Shown here one piece after another: positions 1 to 7,732 of a stretch of 14,151 bases of DNA. The translations under genes were made by a program, and so were the position numbers. Source of the stretch: DASWHD01 sp036393335 (lineage in GTDB: Bacteria; CG2-30-53-67; CG2-30-70-394); NCBI GenBank assembly GCA_036393335.1, contig DASWHD010000107.1, forward strand, positions 1 through 14,151, written 5' to 3'. How positions within the stretch are numbered: the first letter of the stretch is position 1; each line of letters opens with the position of its first letter. The notes under the pieces are model-generated. The model was given only the letters and a program-made list of their open reading frames with translations, was not told where the DNA came from and made no database searches.

Positions 1-2
1 CG

Positions 3-551
3 TACTCCAACCGTCCCATCCGCTGGCACACGGACGGTTATTACAACCGGCCGGACCGCCAGATCCGCGCCATGCTGATGCACTGCGTGGTCCCGGCCGC
101 GGACGGTGGAGAGAGCGGTCTACTCGACCACGAGATGGCCTACATCCAGTTGCGGGACGCGCACCCGGAGTACGTAGCGGCCCTCATGGTGAGCGACGCC
201 ATGACCATCCCCGGCAACCTGGACGATCCGCGCGTCCTGCGGCCGGACCGCAGTGGCCCGGTCTTCTGGGTCGACCCGGAAACGGCCACCCTGCAGATGC
301 GCTACACGGCCCGGAAACGCAACATCGTGTGGCAGGATGACGCGACCGTACATGCTGCAGTCGCCTTCCTCGAATCGCTGATGGCCCCCGGGGCGCCGTA
401 CCTCTTCCGGGCGACCCTGGCGCCGGGTCAGGGCCTGATCTGCAACAACGTCCTCCACGATCGCACCGGCTTCCACGACCACGGCCCGGCCCGCCTCCTC
501 TACCGCGGCCGCTATTACGACCGGATCGCAGGCACGGCGTCGGCCGGGTAG
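3..551 (+). CDS. TauD/TfdA-type Fe(II)/2-oxoglutarate dioxygenase, C-terminal part
   Basis: The 5' end lies outside the window; the reading frame is open from base 3 and gives 182 residues to the TAG stop. The first visible residues include RWHTDGYYN, which carries the HxD iron-binding pair of the TauD/TfdA family. The distal iron histidine is probably the one in NNVLHDRTGFHDHG, and the arginines in RLLYRGRYYDR are candidates for 2-oxoglutarate binding. The family hydroxylates small molecules (taurine, carnitine precursors, amino acids) in the cytoplasm; the substrate here cannot be told. An internal ATG at 72 would remove the HxD motif, so it is not the start. The gene is followed by 165 bases before the regulator and shows no clear link to denitrification. 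Family call is firm; specificity is unknown. Confidence 0.85.
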   Translation, partial: YSNRPIRWHTDGYYNRPDRQIRAMLMHCVVPAADGGESGLLDHEMAYIQLRDAHPEYVAALMVSDAMTIPGNLDDPRVLRPDRSGPVFWVDPETATLQMRYTARKRNIVWQDDATVHAAVAFLESLMAPGAPYLFRATLAPGQGLICNNVLHDRTGFHDHGPARLLYRGRYYDRIAGTASAG

Positions 552-642
552 TCCTGGACGGATCGCGAGAACGGGAGTCCGGGCGAACGGTAGAGATGCC
601 GCTGGTCGCGGAGGGGAGCACAGGCCGACCTGGGTTTTGGTG

Positions 643-672
643 TTGACGTGGCGGACGCCGTTTTGGTATTTA
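643..672 (+). promoter_or_regulatory. sigma70-like promoter for the Rrf2 regulator gene
   Basis: TTGACG (643-648) and TATTTA (667-672) are separated by 18 bases, a good match to a housekeeping promoter in otherwise GC-rich DNA. Transcription would begin near 679, giving a leader of about 38 nt before the ATG at 717. The in-frame GTG at 648 overlaps the -35 box, which argues against that upstream start. Confidence 0.5.
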
Positions 673-716
673 AGACATCGTCATCCGAAAATAAGAGGTC
701 GCTCCCGAGAGAGGGT

Positions 717-1154
717 ATGGTTCTGTCCAAGGGTTGTAACTACGCCCTACGCGCGGTGCTCTACATCGCGGCGCGGGATCGAGGCGAGTTCATTCCCATC
801 CTCGAAATCTCGGAAACCCTCGGCATCTCGTTCCACTTCTTGACCAAGACGCTCCAGGCCCTGACCCAGAACAACATCCTGATCTCCAACCGAGGTCCGA
901 AGGGCGGCGTGGCCCTCGCCCGTCCTCCCGAAGTCATCGCCCTGGGCGAGGTGATCCTGGCCATCGATGGTCCCGATCTTTTTGACCGATGCGTCCTCGG
1001 GCTCGACTATTGCGGGGACGATCGCCCCTGCCCGTTGCATCCCCAGTGGCGCCTCGTGAAACAGCGGATGAAAGACATCTTCGAGAACACCTCGGTGGCG
1101 GAAGTCTCCAGCGAGATGGGGCAACAAGGATTGCGGCTGACCGATTCTGCGTAG
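717..1154 (+). CDS. Rrf2-family [Fe-S] transcriptional regulator (NsrR/IscR-like)
   Basis: This 145-residue cytoplasmic DNA-binding protein has the length and start typical of Rrf2 regulators (MVLSKGCNYALRAVLYIA). The winged helix spans about residues 1-65; the segment NRGPKGGVALARP (58-70) is the characteristic wing. Three cysteines, C92, C99 and C105, sit where IscR and NsrR hold their iron-sulfur cluster, with spacing CX6CX5C. Family members sense NO, iron-sulfur status or redox. Placed directly before the nos genes in the same direction, it probably responds to NO or cluster loss and controls nos or its own gene; that is inference. The ATG at 717 is preferred over the GTG at 648 because family proteins begin here, a purine-rich GAGAGAGGG precedes it, and the likely promoter overlaps the upstream start. 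Whether it is orthologous to NsrR cannot be decided by eye. Confidence 0.85.
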   Translation: MVLSKGCNYALRAVLYIAARDRGEFIPILEISETLGISFHFLTKTLQALTQNNILISNRGPKGGVALARPPEVIALGEVILAIDGPDLFDRCVLGLDYCGDDRPCPLHPQWRLVKQRMKDIFENTSVAEVSSEMGQQGLRLTDSA

Positions 1155-1387
1155 TGCCTTTTTTTGCAGTGAAAGAAGATAATTTGGTCTGAAAATACTC
1201 GGCCGTGGCGGGGTGTGAGCGTCCGGCCTCATGCAGGGTATCGATCAAGAAAATAAAGATGTTCCTATTTGGAATTGGCTGTCCGTCGCCGTGCGGTCGG
1301 TTTGACCTGTCGGGCGGAGGATGGGGAGCGCAGATCGGCGGTAAGACCGGTAGATAGGTGTTCTTCACCCACAGAGGAGCAGCAATC
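1155..1387 (+). other. Intergenic region upstream of the nos genes
   Basis: This 233-base gap is AT-richer than its surroundings in its first 130 bases and is the natural place for nos control. A T-run follows the regulator stop (1159-1165) but without a convincing hairpin. GATAAT (1178-1183) resembles a -10 box, with no good -35. A small dyad TTCC-N5-GGAA lies at 1262-1274, preceded by AAGATG. I found no convincing FNR/NNR box. A Shine-Dalgarno GAGGAG (1374-1379) precedes the next gene. Confidence 0.4.
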
Positions 1388-2176
1388 ATGAGCGAGGCAG
1401 CGGGTATCCTTTTAGCGCTTTTCGCGGCGGTGTCGGTGGGCTTGACGCCCACGGGCTCGGCGGCTGCCGATCGCCAGACCTTGGAGCTGGGTAAACAGGT
1501 CTTCGCCAGCTACTGCGTCCTCTGTCACGGCGACAAAGGGGATGGCAAAGGCCTTACCGGCATCATCCACCGTGCTCAGCAGGAGGGCATCGTGGTCTAC
1601 ACCTACCCGCGAGACTTCACCGCCGGGCTGTTCAAGTTCCGCACTACGCCTACCGGCTACCTGCCCACGGACGACGATCTGATGAAGATCATCACCGAGG
1701 GGATTCCCCGGTCCGGGATGCCGTCCCATGAAGACGTCTCCCTGGAGGAACGCAAAGCGGTCATCGCTTACCTCAAGACGTTCTCCAAGCGGTGGCAGGA
1801 GGAAGAGCCCGGCACGCCGATCACGGTCGGCAAGGTACCGAGCTATGTTGGCACCGGCGTCTCCGTCGATCGGGGCCGGAAGCTCTTTACCGTGGTGGGC
1901 TGTGACAAGTGCCACGGCACCGGCGGCCGCGGCGATGGTCCGTCTGCCAACGAGCTCCAGGACGCGTGGGGCGACAAGATCCTGCCCTTCGACTTCACCT
2001 CCGGCGCCCTCAAGGGGGGAACCGGGCCCAAGGACATCTACCGCACCTTCGTGACCGGCCTCGACGGCACGCCCATGCCCTCCTACGAGGAATCGCTGAG
2101 CGAGGAGCAGCGCTGGGACATCGTCTCGTACTGCCTAGAGCTGATGAAGGGCGGCTCGGCGATGGCCCAGCGGTAG
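1388..2176 (+). CDS. Periplasmic diheme c-type cytochrome
   Basis: The 262-residue product has a hydrophobic N-terminus (residues 7-27, ending GSAAAD) that reads as a Sec signal peptide. Two heme-attachment motifs follow, CVLCH (43-47) and CDKCH (172-176), each heading a class I-like cytochrome c domain; M111 (in SGMPSH) and M230 (in TPMPSY) are likely axial ligands. It lies 50 bases before nosZ in the same direction, so it is a candidate electron donor to NosZ, like the c-type cytochromes found in many nos clusters; this role is inferred. The ATG at 1388 is chosen because GAGGAG (1374-1379) lies 8 bases upstream. A GTG at 1358 would add ten residues and one arginine to an n-region that otherwise lacks positive charge, so it remains possible. 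Confidence 0.85.
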   Translation: MSEAAGILLALFAAVSVGLTPTGSAAADRQTLELGKQVFASYCVLCHGDKGDGKGLTGIIHRAQQEGIVVYTYPRDFTAGLFKFRTTPTGYLPTDDDLMKIITEGIPRSGMPSHEDVSLEERKAVIAYLKTFSKRWQEEEPGTPITVGKVPSYVGTGVSVDRGRKLFTVVGCDKCHGTGGRGDGPSANELQDAWGDKILPFDFTSGALKGGTGPKDIYRTFVTGLDGTPMPSYEESLSEEQRWDIVSYCLELMKGGSAMAQR

Positions 2177-2226
2177 GCCGCACGCGAGCCAACGGTTTCC
2201 CCAATCGAACCCCAAGGAGATACACC

Positions 2227-4056
2227 ATGTTTGACGATCGATCGAGCCAAGGTCGCCGTGTCGGCCGGGCCGCGTTATTGGTGTTGGTCCTCGCCGGCGT
2301 GGGCGGGACGCTGATCGCCGGCTCCGCCTTTTTCCCTACCCTGGTGGAGGCCAAGAAGACTGCCTTGCGCACCGAGGTCCACCCCGGTGAGCTGGACGAC
2401 TACTATGGCTTCTTCAGCGGCGGCCACTCCGGCGAGGTGCGGGTGATCGGGCTACCGTCGATGCGCCTGCTCAAGCGTGTCCCGGTGTTCAACGTCGACT
2501 CCGGCAGCGGTTGGGGGATCACCAACGAGAGCAAGGCGATGCTGGGCGGCCTGGTGGTCGGCGACACCCACCACGCCCACGCCTCGTACAAGGACGGCAC
2601 GTACGACGGCCAGTACTTATGGATCAACGACAAGGCGAACAATCGCCTGGCGCGTATTCGCCTCGACCTCATGGAGACCGAGTCGATCATCTCTATCCCC
2701 CACTCCCAGGGGACCCACGGGATCTTCCCGCAGCGTTACCCCCAGACCGACTGGGTGATCATCAACAGCGAGTTCCGCAGCCCGCTGAACAACGACGGCA
2801 AGGGCGATATGCGTGACGCCGCCGGCTACGGCGGCGTGCATACCGTGGTCGATGCCCACGACATGAAGATCATTTGCCAGGTCATGGTGCCGTGCAACCT
2901 CGACCTCGCCGCTACCGACTACCAGGGGCACTACTCCTTCGCCACCTCCTACAACTCCGAGGGCGGGGCGACCATCTCCGAGATGCTCGCCAAGGACCGC
3001 GACTGGCTCGTGGTGTTCAACTGGGATGCGATCAAGGAGGGGCTGAAGAAGAAGGATTACCAGGTGGTGGACGGCATCCAGATGCTCGACGGCAAGCCGG
3101 GCTCTCCCTACGCCCTCTACATCCCGGTACCCAAGAACCCCCACGGGGTGAACGTGAGTCCCGACGGCAAGTACGCGGTCTGCTCCGGCAAGGTCTCGCC
3201 GACCGCCACCGTGGTCGCCATCGACAAGCTGGCGGACGCCTTCGCCGGCAAGATCCAGCCCAAGGACACCATCGTGGCGGAGCCGGAGATCGGCCTCGGA
3301 CCACTCCACACCACCTTCGACGGTCGTGGCAATGCCTATACCTCGCTGTTCATCGACAGTCAGATCGTGAAGTGGAACATCCAGAAGGCGATCGATCTCT
3401 ACCGGCATCCCAAGGAGGGAGACACCGCGGTCGTCGATCGCCTCGACATCCACTACCAGGTGGGCCACACCATGGCGTCGATGGCCGAGACCAAGGAGGC
3501 GGACGGCAACTTCCTGGTCTCCTTGAACAAGATCTCCAAGGACCGCTTCCTCAATGTCGGGCCGCTGAAGCCGGAGAACGACCAGCTCGTGGACATCTCC
3601 GGCGACAAGATGCGACTGCTGGAGGACGAACCGTCCTACATCGAGCCCCACGACTGCATCATCGTGCGCCGCGACATCGTCGAGCCCCACGTCCGAGACC
3701 GGGTGGACATGGATGAGCACCCCCTGGCGGTGCACAAAAACGCCATCGAGCGCAGCGGTAACAAAGTCACCGTCCATCTCACCGCCAACGCGCCGGTCTA
3801 TGGCATGCAAGCGATCGAGGTCGACGAGGGAGACGAGGTGACCTTCATCGTCACCAACCACGATGAGATCCCCGACCTCTCCCACGGCTTCTGCATCTCG
3901 AACTACGGCATCAACTTCGTCGTGGGCCCCTTCCAGACCCGGTCCGTGACCTTCGTCGCCGACAAACCGGGGCTGCACTGGATCTATTGCACCAACTTCT
4001 GTCATGCGCTCCATCTGGAGATGCGCCTGCGGCTATTGGTGAAGGCGAAGGCGTGA
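2227..4056 (+). CDS. nosZ: Nitrous oxide reductase NosZ
   Basis: NosZ is the periplasmic copper enzyme that reduces N2O to N2. The 609-residue protein is full length. An N-terminal hydrophobic stretch (15-37) follows R10-R11 but lacks the hydrophobic pair of a canonical Tat motif. The seven CuZ histidines are recognisable: H115 and H116 (in GDTHHAH), H164, H306, H361, H414 and H475, with spacing close to that of characterised enzymes. The C-terminal cupredoxin domain carries CuA: H553 (SHGF), C588, C592, H596 and M599 in CTNFCHALHLEM. CTNFC resembles clade II enzymes, while HHAH and HALHLEM resemble clade I. AAGGAGA sits about 9 bases before the ATG, which fixes the start. The stop is followed after one base by the ATG of the next ORF, so the two are probably translated as a unit. 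Confidence 0.97.
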   Translation: MFDDRSSQGRRVGRAALLVLVLAGVGGTLIAGSAFFPTLVEAKKTALRTEVHPGELDDYYGFFSGGHSGEVRVIGLPSMRLLKRVPVFNVDSGSGWGITNESKAMLGGLVVGDTHHAHASYKDGTYDGQYLWINDKANNRLARIRLDLMETESIISIPHSQGTHGIFPQRYPQTDWVIINSEFRSPLNNDGKGDMRDAAGYGGVHTVVDAHDMKIICQVMVPCNLDLAATDYQGHYSFATSYNSEGGATISEMLAKDRDWLVVFNWDAIKEGLKKKDYQVVDGIQMLDGKPGSPYALYIPVPKNPHGVNVSPDGKYAVCSGKVSPTATVVAIDKLADAFAGKIQPKDTIVAEPEIGLGPLHTTFDGRGNAYTSLFIDSQIVKWNIQKAIDLYRHPKEGDTAVVDRLDIHYQVGHTMASMAETKEADGNFLVSLNKISKDRFLNVGPLKPENDQLVDISGDKMRLLEDEPSYIEPHDCIIVRRDIVEPHVRDRVDMDEHPLAVHKNAIERSGNKVTVHLTANAPVYGMQAIEVDEGDEVTFIVTNHDEIPDLSHGFCISNYGINFVVGPFQTRSVTFVADKPGLHWIYCTNFCHALHLEMRLRLLVKAKA

Positions 4057-4057
4057 G

Positions 4058-7000
4058 ATGCGGGGGTCACCGCGGGCGACCCGTGGCCAGCGACCATCGA
4101 ACCCCGGCCGCTGGCAGTTCCTCCGTGGACCGGAGATTCACCAGAGAGCCCCACGTGTTGCATTGAATCCCTTGAATGTCGTCACGCCCTTGCGCCTTGG
4201 CGCCTTTGCGTTGCTCTCGTGGCTGATCGCCGTCGCCCAGCCCCTGGCCCCGTCGGTCCACGCACAGATGCTTTTTGGGGAAAAGAGCTACGAGTACGCG
4301 CCAGCGGACGTTCTGCCTGGCGCCGCCAACGTCGTCCGCCAGGACACCTACTGGGAGGCGCGTGGGAGGGGTGATGATCCCATCGGCTACGTCTTTCTCA
4401 CCGACGACCTGGTCGAGGTGCCGGGGTACTCGGGCCACACCCTCAACACCCTGGTGGGGCTGGATGCGGCGGGGAAGATCACCGGCGTCAAGATCGTCCA
4501 CCACTCGGAGCCCATCGTCCTGATCGGCCTGGACGAGAAGGTGATCCACGACTTCGTCGCCCAGTACCCGGGCCGGGATATCCGCGACCGGATCATCATC
4601 AGCAATACCCCGAAGCCGGGGTACGTCGCCGTCGACGGCATCAGCGGGGCCACGGTCACGGCGATGGCGGAGAATGCGACCATCCTCGCGGCGGGACGCA
4701 AGGTGGGCCGGGCGGTGGGGATCGTGCAGGCGGCGGAGATCCGCAACCGCCTGCCGTCGATGGTCTTCCAGCCCCTCGACTGGGCGGCCCTGGTAAAGCG
4801 CGGCGCCTTGGGCCGGCTAGTGGTGCAGCCGGAGGCGCTTCATCAAGAGGGTGACGGGCCGGCCCTCGACCTGCACTTCGCCGTCCTCGATCCGGCGGCG
4901 ATCGGCCAGAACCTCCTGGGGGAGCGCTATTACCAGATCGTCCAGGAGCGCCTCCAGGGGCAGGGCGGCTGCGCCCTGTTCATCGCCGCCTCCGGCAGCG
5001 CCTCGTTCAAGGGGGCGGGCTTCGCCCGCGGCGGGATCTTCGACCGGTTCTCCCTGGAGCAGGGCGGCGACCTGTTCGTCTTCCAGGACCTCGACTACCT
5101 CAACCACACCGACCTGGAGGTCGACGGCGGTCCCGCGTTTCGTGAGGGAGGGATCTTCTTTTTGAAGAACCCCGCGTTTGATCCGACCCGGCCGTTCACC
5201 TTTCACCTCACCTTGCCGTACCGGGTGGGGGACCGGAAGGAATACGCCACCTTCCTCGGCGACTACGCCCTGCCGGCGGCCTTTGTCGAAGAAGAGGTGC
5301 CGTTCTGGGTGAGCCGCTGGCGGGAGATCCGCGGCACGGCGGCCGCCTTCGGCCTGTTCCTCAGCGGCGTGGCGGTGCTGTTTCTCCTACGGCCCCGCCT
5401 CCTGCCCTACCGCAAGTGGATCCACCGGGCGGTGGCGGTGGTGGCCGTGGGGTGGGTTGGATGGCTGCTCAAGGCACAGCCCTCCACCACCCAGATCCTC
5501 ACCCCGGCCAACTCGGCGGTACACGGCAAGTTCCCGTGTGAGGTCTTCCTCTCCGAGCCCCTGATCTTCCTGTTCTGGATCGCCATCCTCCTCTCCCTGC
5601 CCCTCTGGGGGCGCGGCTTCTTCTGTGGCTGGCTGTGTCCCTATGGGGCCCTCTTGGAGCTCCTCGCCTCCCTGTGGCACAAGGTCGCGCCGCGCCGGCT
5701 GCAGCGGCGCATCGACCGCTGGGACCCGCCGTACCTGCGCTACGGCAAGTATGCCTTCTTCCTGGTGATCTTTGCCGTCGCCCTGGTCAACCTGCCCCTG
5801 GCGGAGATGCTCGACGAGGTGGAGCCGTTCAAGACCTTCATCCTCCACCTGGCGCGCCCCTCCCACTTCGTCGCCTACTTCGCCGTCGTCACCCTCGCGT
5901 CCATGGTGGTGTACCGTGGCTTCTGCCGTTTCCTCTGTCCCCTGGGCGGGGCCCTGGCCATTCCCTCGCTCAAGCCCTTCCTGCCCCTGAAGCGCTACGA
6001 GCAGTGCGCCACCTGCAAGATCTGCTACAAGGGGTGCGAGCCCAAGGCGATCGCCCGTGACACCGGGCGCATCGACTATCACGAGTGCCTGCAATGCTGG
6101 GATTGCCAGAACACCGGTGAAGACGTGACCCTTTGCCCCGAGCTGATCCTCGCCCGCAAGGAGGGCCGCGCACCGCGCCGGATGGCCGCGCTGCTGGTGA
6201 TCGGCCTCCTCGTGACGGCGTCCTCCGCGGCGGCCCACACCTGGACGGTGACGCCGGAGGGACCTTCCCTTCCCGAGACCATCGCCGCGAGCACCGACGG
6301 GGACACGATCCAACTCGCCGCCGGGGTCTACCTCGGCGGCATCGTAATCGACAAGCGTCTCACCCTGACCGGTGTCGAGGGGGCGATCATCGATGGCGGC
6401 GGCCACGGCCACGTGGTGGCGGTCCGCGCACCGGAGGTCACCGTGGAGGGGCTCACCCTGCGTGGCAGCGGCAGCGATCCGGAGAGCTCCGATGCGGGCA
6501 TCTGGGTGGCCCAGGAGGCGGCCAACGTTCGCCTGCTGCACAACCGGATCGAGGGGTGCTGGTTCGGGATCTGGATCCACGGCAGCGACCATCCCACCCT
6601 CATCGGCAACCGCATCGCCGGGCGGCGCGAGCTGCCCAGCAATGACCGCGGCGACGGCATCCACCTGTGGGACGTGACGGGTGCGGTGGTCCGGGACAAC
6701 ACCGTCCTCGACAGCCGCGACGGCATCTACATGGAGCTGAGCCACGACTGCCGGGTGGTGGGCAACACCATCCGGCGCTCGCGCTACTCGGTGCACACCA
6801 TGTGGTGCGACGGCAGCACCTACGACGACAACATTGCCTCCGAGAACCTCGTCGGGCTCGCCCTGATGTTCTCCAAGCGGATCGAGGCGCGCCGCAACAC
6901 CCTCTATGACAACCGAACCCACGGCATCCTCCTGGTGCAGGTGACGCGCAGCGTCGCGGAGGACAACCGGATCATCGCCAACACCAAAGGCCTGTTCGTC

Positions 7001-7486
7001 TACAACTCGCTCTACAACCAGATCCGCCACAACCTGGTGGCGCGCAACCATCTCGGGATGCACTACTGGGGTGGCTCCGAGGACAACGAGGTCGCGGACA
7101 ATGCCTTCGTCGACAACCAGATCCAGGTGAAGTTCGTCGCCGCCCGCGACCAGTCCTGGGACGGCAACTACTGGAGCGACTACGCCGGCTGGGACCTGGA
7201 CGGCAACGGCCGGGGCGACGCCCCATACCTCTCCAACACCCTGGTGGACACCCTGCTGTGGAAGTACCCGGCGGCTAGGTTCCTCCTCACCAGCCCGGCG
7301 TTTCAGCTCCTGGCGGCGGCGGAGCGTGAGTTCCCGGTGATCGCCGTCCCCAAGGGGATGGACCACGCCCCGCGGATCGGCCTGGACCACCCGGAGTGGC
7401 AGTCGGCCCTCGACCGCTACCCCGTGGCGTCACACGCGTACTACGGCGACCTCTCCAAGCTGCCCCACATCCCGGGGGAGCGGTAG
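4058..7486 (+). CDS. nosR-nosD: NosR-NosD fusion protein
   Basis: One uninterrupted 1142-codon frame encodes a complete NosR followed by a complete NosD. NosR half: signal peptide about 43-69 (ends SVHAQ); periplasmic FMN-binding domain with flavinylation motif SGAT (196-199, T199 the likely attachment site); transmembrane segments between about 425 and 640 with C523/C527 and C623/C627 in CxxxCP motifs; and a cytoplasmic two-cluster ferredoxin domain (C650, C653, C656, C660; C677, C680, C683, C693). NosD half, from about 709: a signal-like hydrophobic segment, then right-handed beta-helix repeats to about 1060. NosR passes electrons towards NosZ; NosD works with NosF and NosY in CuZ assembly. 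Each half is as long as its stand-alone homologue, and these are normally separate genes. Residues 1-35 look non-coding; TTG codons at 4163 or 4172 are plausible alternative starts. A missed stop or frameshift in assembly must be excluded. Confidence 0.9.
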   Translation: MRGSPRATRGQRPSNPGRWQFLRGPEIHQRAPRVALNPLNVVTPLRLGAFALLSWLIAVAQPLAPSVHAQMLFGEKSYEYAPADVLPGAANVVRQDTYWEARGRGDDPIGYVFLTDDLVEVPGYSGHTLNTLVGLDAAGKITGVKIVHHSEPIVLIGLDEKVIHDFVAQYPGRDIRDRIIISNTPKPGYVAVDGISGATVTAMAENATILAAGRKVGRAVGIVQAAEIRNRLPSMVFQPLDWAALVKRGALGRLVVQPEALHQEGDGPALDLHFAVLDPAAIGQNLLGERYYQIVQERLQGQGGCALFIAASGSASFKGAGFARGGIFDRFSLEQGGDLFVFQDLDYLNHTDLEVDGGPAFREGGIFFLKNPAFDPTRPFTFHLTLPYRVGDRKEYATFLGDYALPAAFVEEEVPFWVSRWREIRGTAAAFGLFLSGVAVLFLLRPRLLPYRKWIHRAVAVVAVGWVGWLLKAQPSTTQILTPANSAVHGKFPCEVFLSEPLIFLFWIAILLSLPLWGRGFFCGWLCPYGALLELLASLWHKVAPRRLQRRIDRWDPPYLRYGKYAFFLVIFAVALVNLPLAEMLDEVEPFKTFILHLARPSHFVAYFAVVTLASMVVYRGFCRFLCPLGGALAIPSLKPFLPLKRYEQCATCKICYKGCEPKAIARDTGRIDYHECLQCWDCQNTGEDVTLCPELILARKEGRAPRRMAALLVIGLLVTASSAAAHTWTVTPEGPSLPETIAASTDGDTIQLAAGVYLGGIVIDKRLTLTGVEGAIIDGGGHGHVVAVRAPEVTVEGLTLRGSGSDPESSDAGIWVAQEAANVRLLHNRIEGCWFGIWIHGSDHPTLIGNRIAGRRELPSNDRGDGIHLWDVTGAVVRDNTVLDSRDGIYMELSHDCRVVGNTIRRSRYSVHTMWCDGSTYDDNIASENLVGLALMFSKRIEARRNTLYDNRTHGILLVQVTRSVAEDNRIIANTKGLFVYNSLYNQIRHNLVARNHLGMHYWGGSEDNEVADNAFVDNQIQVKFVAARDQSWDGNYWSDYAGWDLDGNGRGDAPYLSNTLVDTLLWKYPAARFLLTSPAFQLLAAAEREFPVIAVPKGMDHAPRIGLDHPEWQSALDRYPVASHAYYGDLSKLPHIPGER
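4188..4210 (+). repeat. Tandem CCTTKGCG-like heptamer/octamer run inside the NosR signal peptide
   Basis: Three imperfect units, CCTTGCG, CCTTGGCG and CCTTTGCG, stand head to tail and encode the start of the hydrophobic core of the NosR signal peptide (about residues 44-51). Such runs are usually intergenic in GC-rich genomes; here one appears to have become coding. Confidence 0.45.
6158..6187 (+). promoter_or_regulatory. Shine-Dalgarno-like tract and internal ATG at the NosR/NosD junction
   Basis: AAGGAGGG (6158-6165) lies inside the last NosR codons, and the in-frame ATG at 6182 begins a signal-peptide-like sequence. The gap of 16 bases is longer than the optimum, and no in-frame start codon lies at the usual distance. 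It may be a relic of a once separate nosD start, or give weak independent NosD synthesis. Confidence 0.4.
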
Positions 7487-7530
7487 TGGCGGGTTCTGTG
7501 AAGATGCGAGGGAATAGCCTATGACGGTCG

Positions 7531-7675
7531 GGATGCGGGGTGGGGATTGGGGGATGGGGGAAAGGACGGCCCTGCGGGCCGCCACAGATGCCAATGGACG
7601 TCATCCACGAACGAATCATCTGGCCGCGTTCGCGGCCATCCGCACCCTCACCCTCACCCCCCAGCCCGCCATCCC
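7531..7675. repeat. Structured intergenic repeat, copy A (before nosF)
   Basis: This copy fills most of the 246-base gap between the fused gene and nosF. It begins with a G-rich arm (GGATGCGGGGTGGGGATTGG) and ends with a C-rich arm, which can pair imperfectly. Between them are a perfect 6-bp hairpin, CGGCCCTGCGGGCCG (7567-7581), and a perfect 8-bp hairpin, TGGCCGCGTTCGCGGCCA (7621-7638). It aligns along its length with copy B at 8632-8777. Confidence 0.75.
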
Positions 7676-7679
7676 ACGC

Positions 7680-7713
7680 ACTCGATCGAGTTTGATCGTG
7701 CGAAGCACGGCAT
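7680..7713. repeat. Short palindromes just upstream of nosF
   Basis: ACTCGATCGAGT (7680-7691) is a perfect 12-bp palindrome, and CGTGCGAAGCACG just after it forms a 5-bp stem with a GAA loop. They lie between repeat copy A and the nosF start and could be an operator or an mRNA structure; nothing decides which. Confidence 0.35.
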
Positions 7714-7732
7714 CGTCACTCGGGAGCCCGCC

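Noticed and set aside
648..716. GTG start extending the Rrf2 protein by 23 residues
   Set aside because: The codon overlaps the -35 box of a good promoter, and family proteins begin at the ATG at 717.
1155..1175. T-run after the Rrf2 gene as an intrinsic terminator
   Set aside because: No stable GC stem precedes the run of seven T.
1235..1250. Possible FNR/NNR box near ATCGATCAAG
   Set aside because: Only the right half (ATCAA) fits; the left half at the required spacing is AGGGT rather than TTGAT.
2617..4014. A 465-codon open frame on the - strand opposite nosZ
   Set aside because: Same GC-driven antisense effect; composition is unnatural and nosZ on the + strand is certain.
5387..7390. 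A 667-codon open frame on the - strand opposite nosR-nosD
   Set aside because: It is the shadow of a GC-rich gene; its translation is low-complexity (Val, Gly, Glu, Asp, His rich) with no domain, and the + strand frame has unmistakable motifs.
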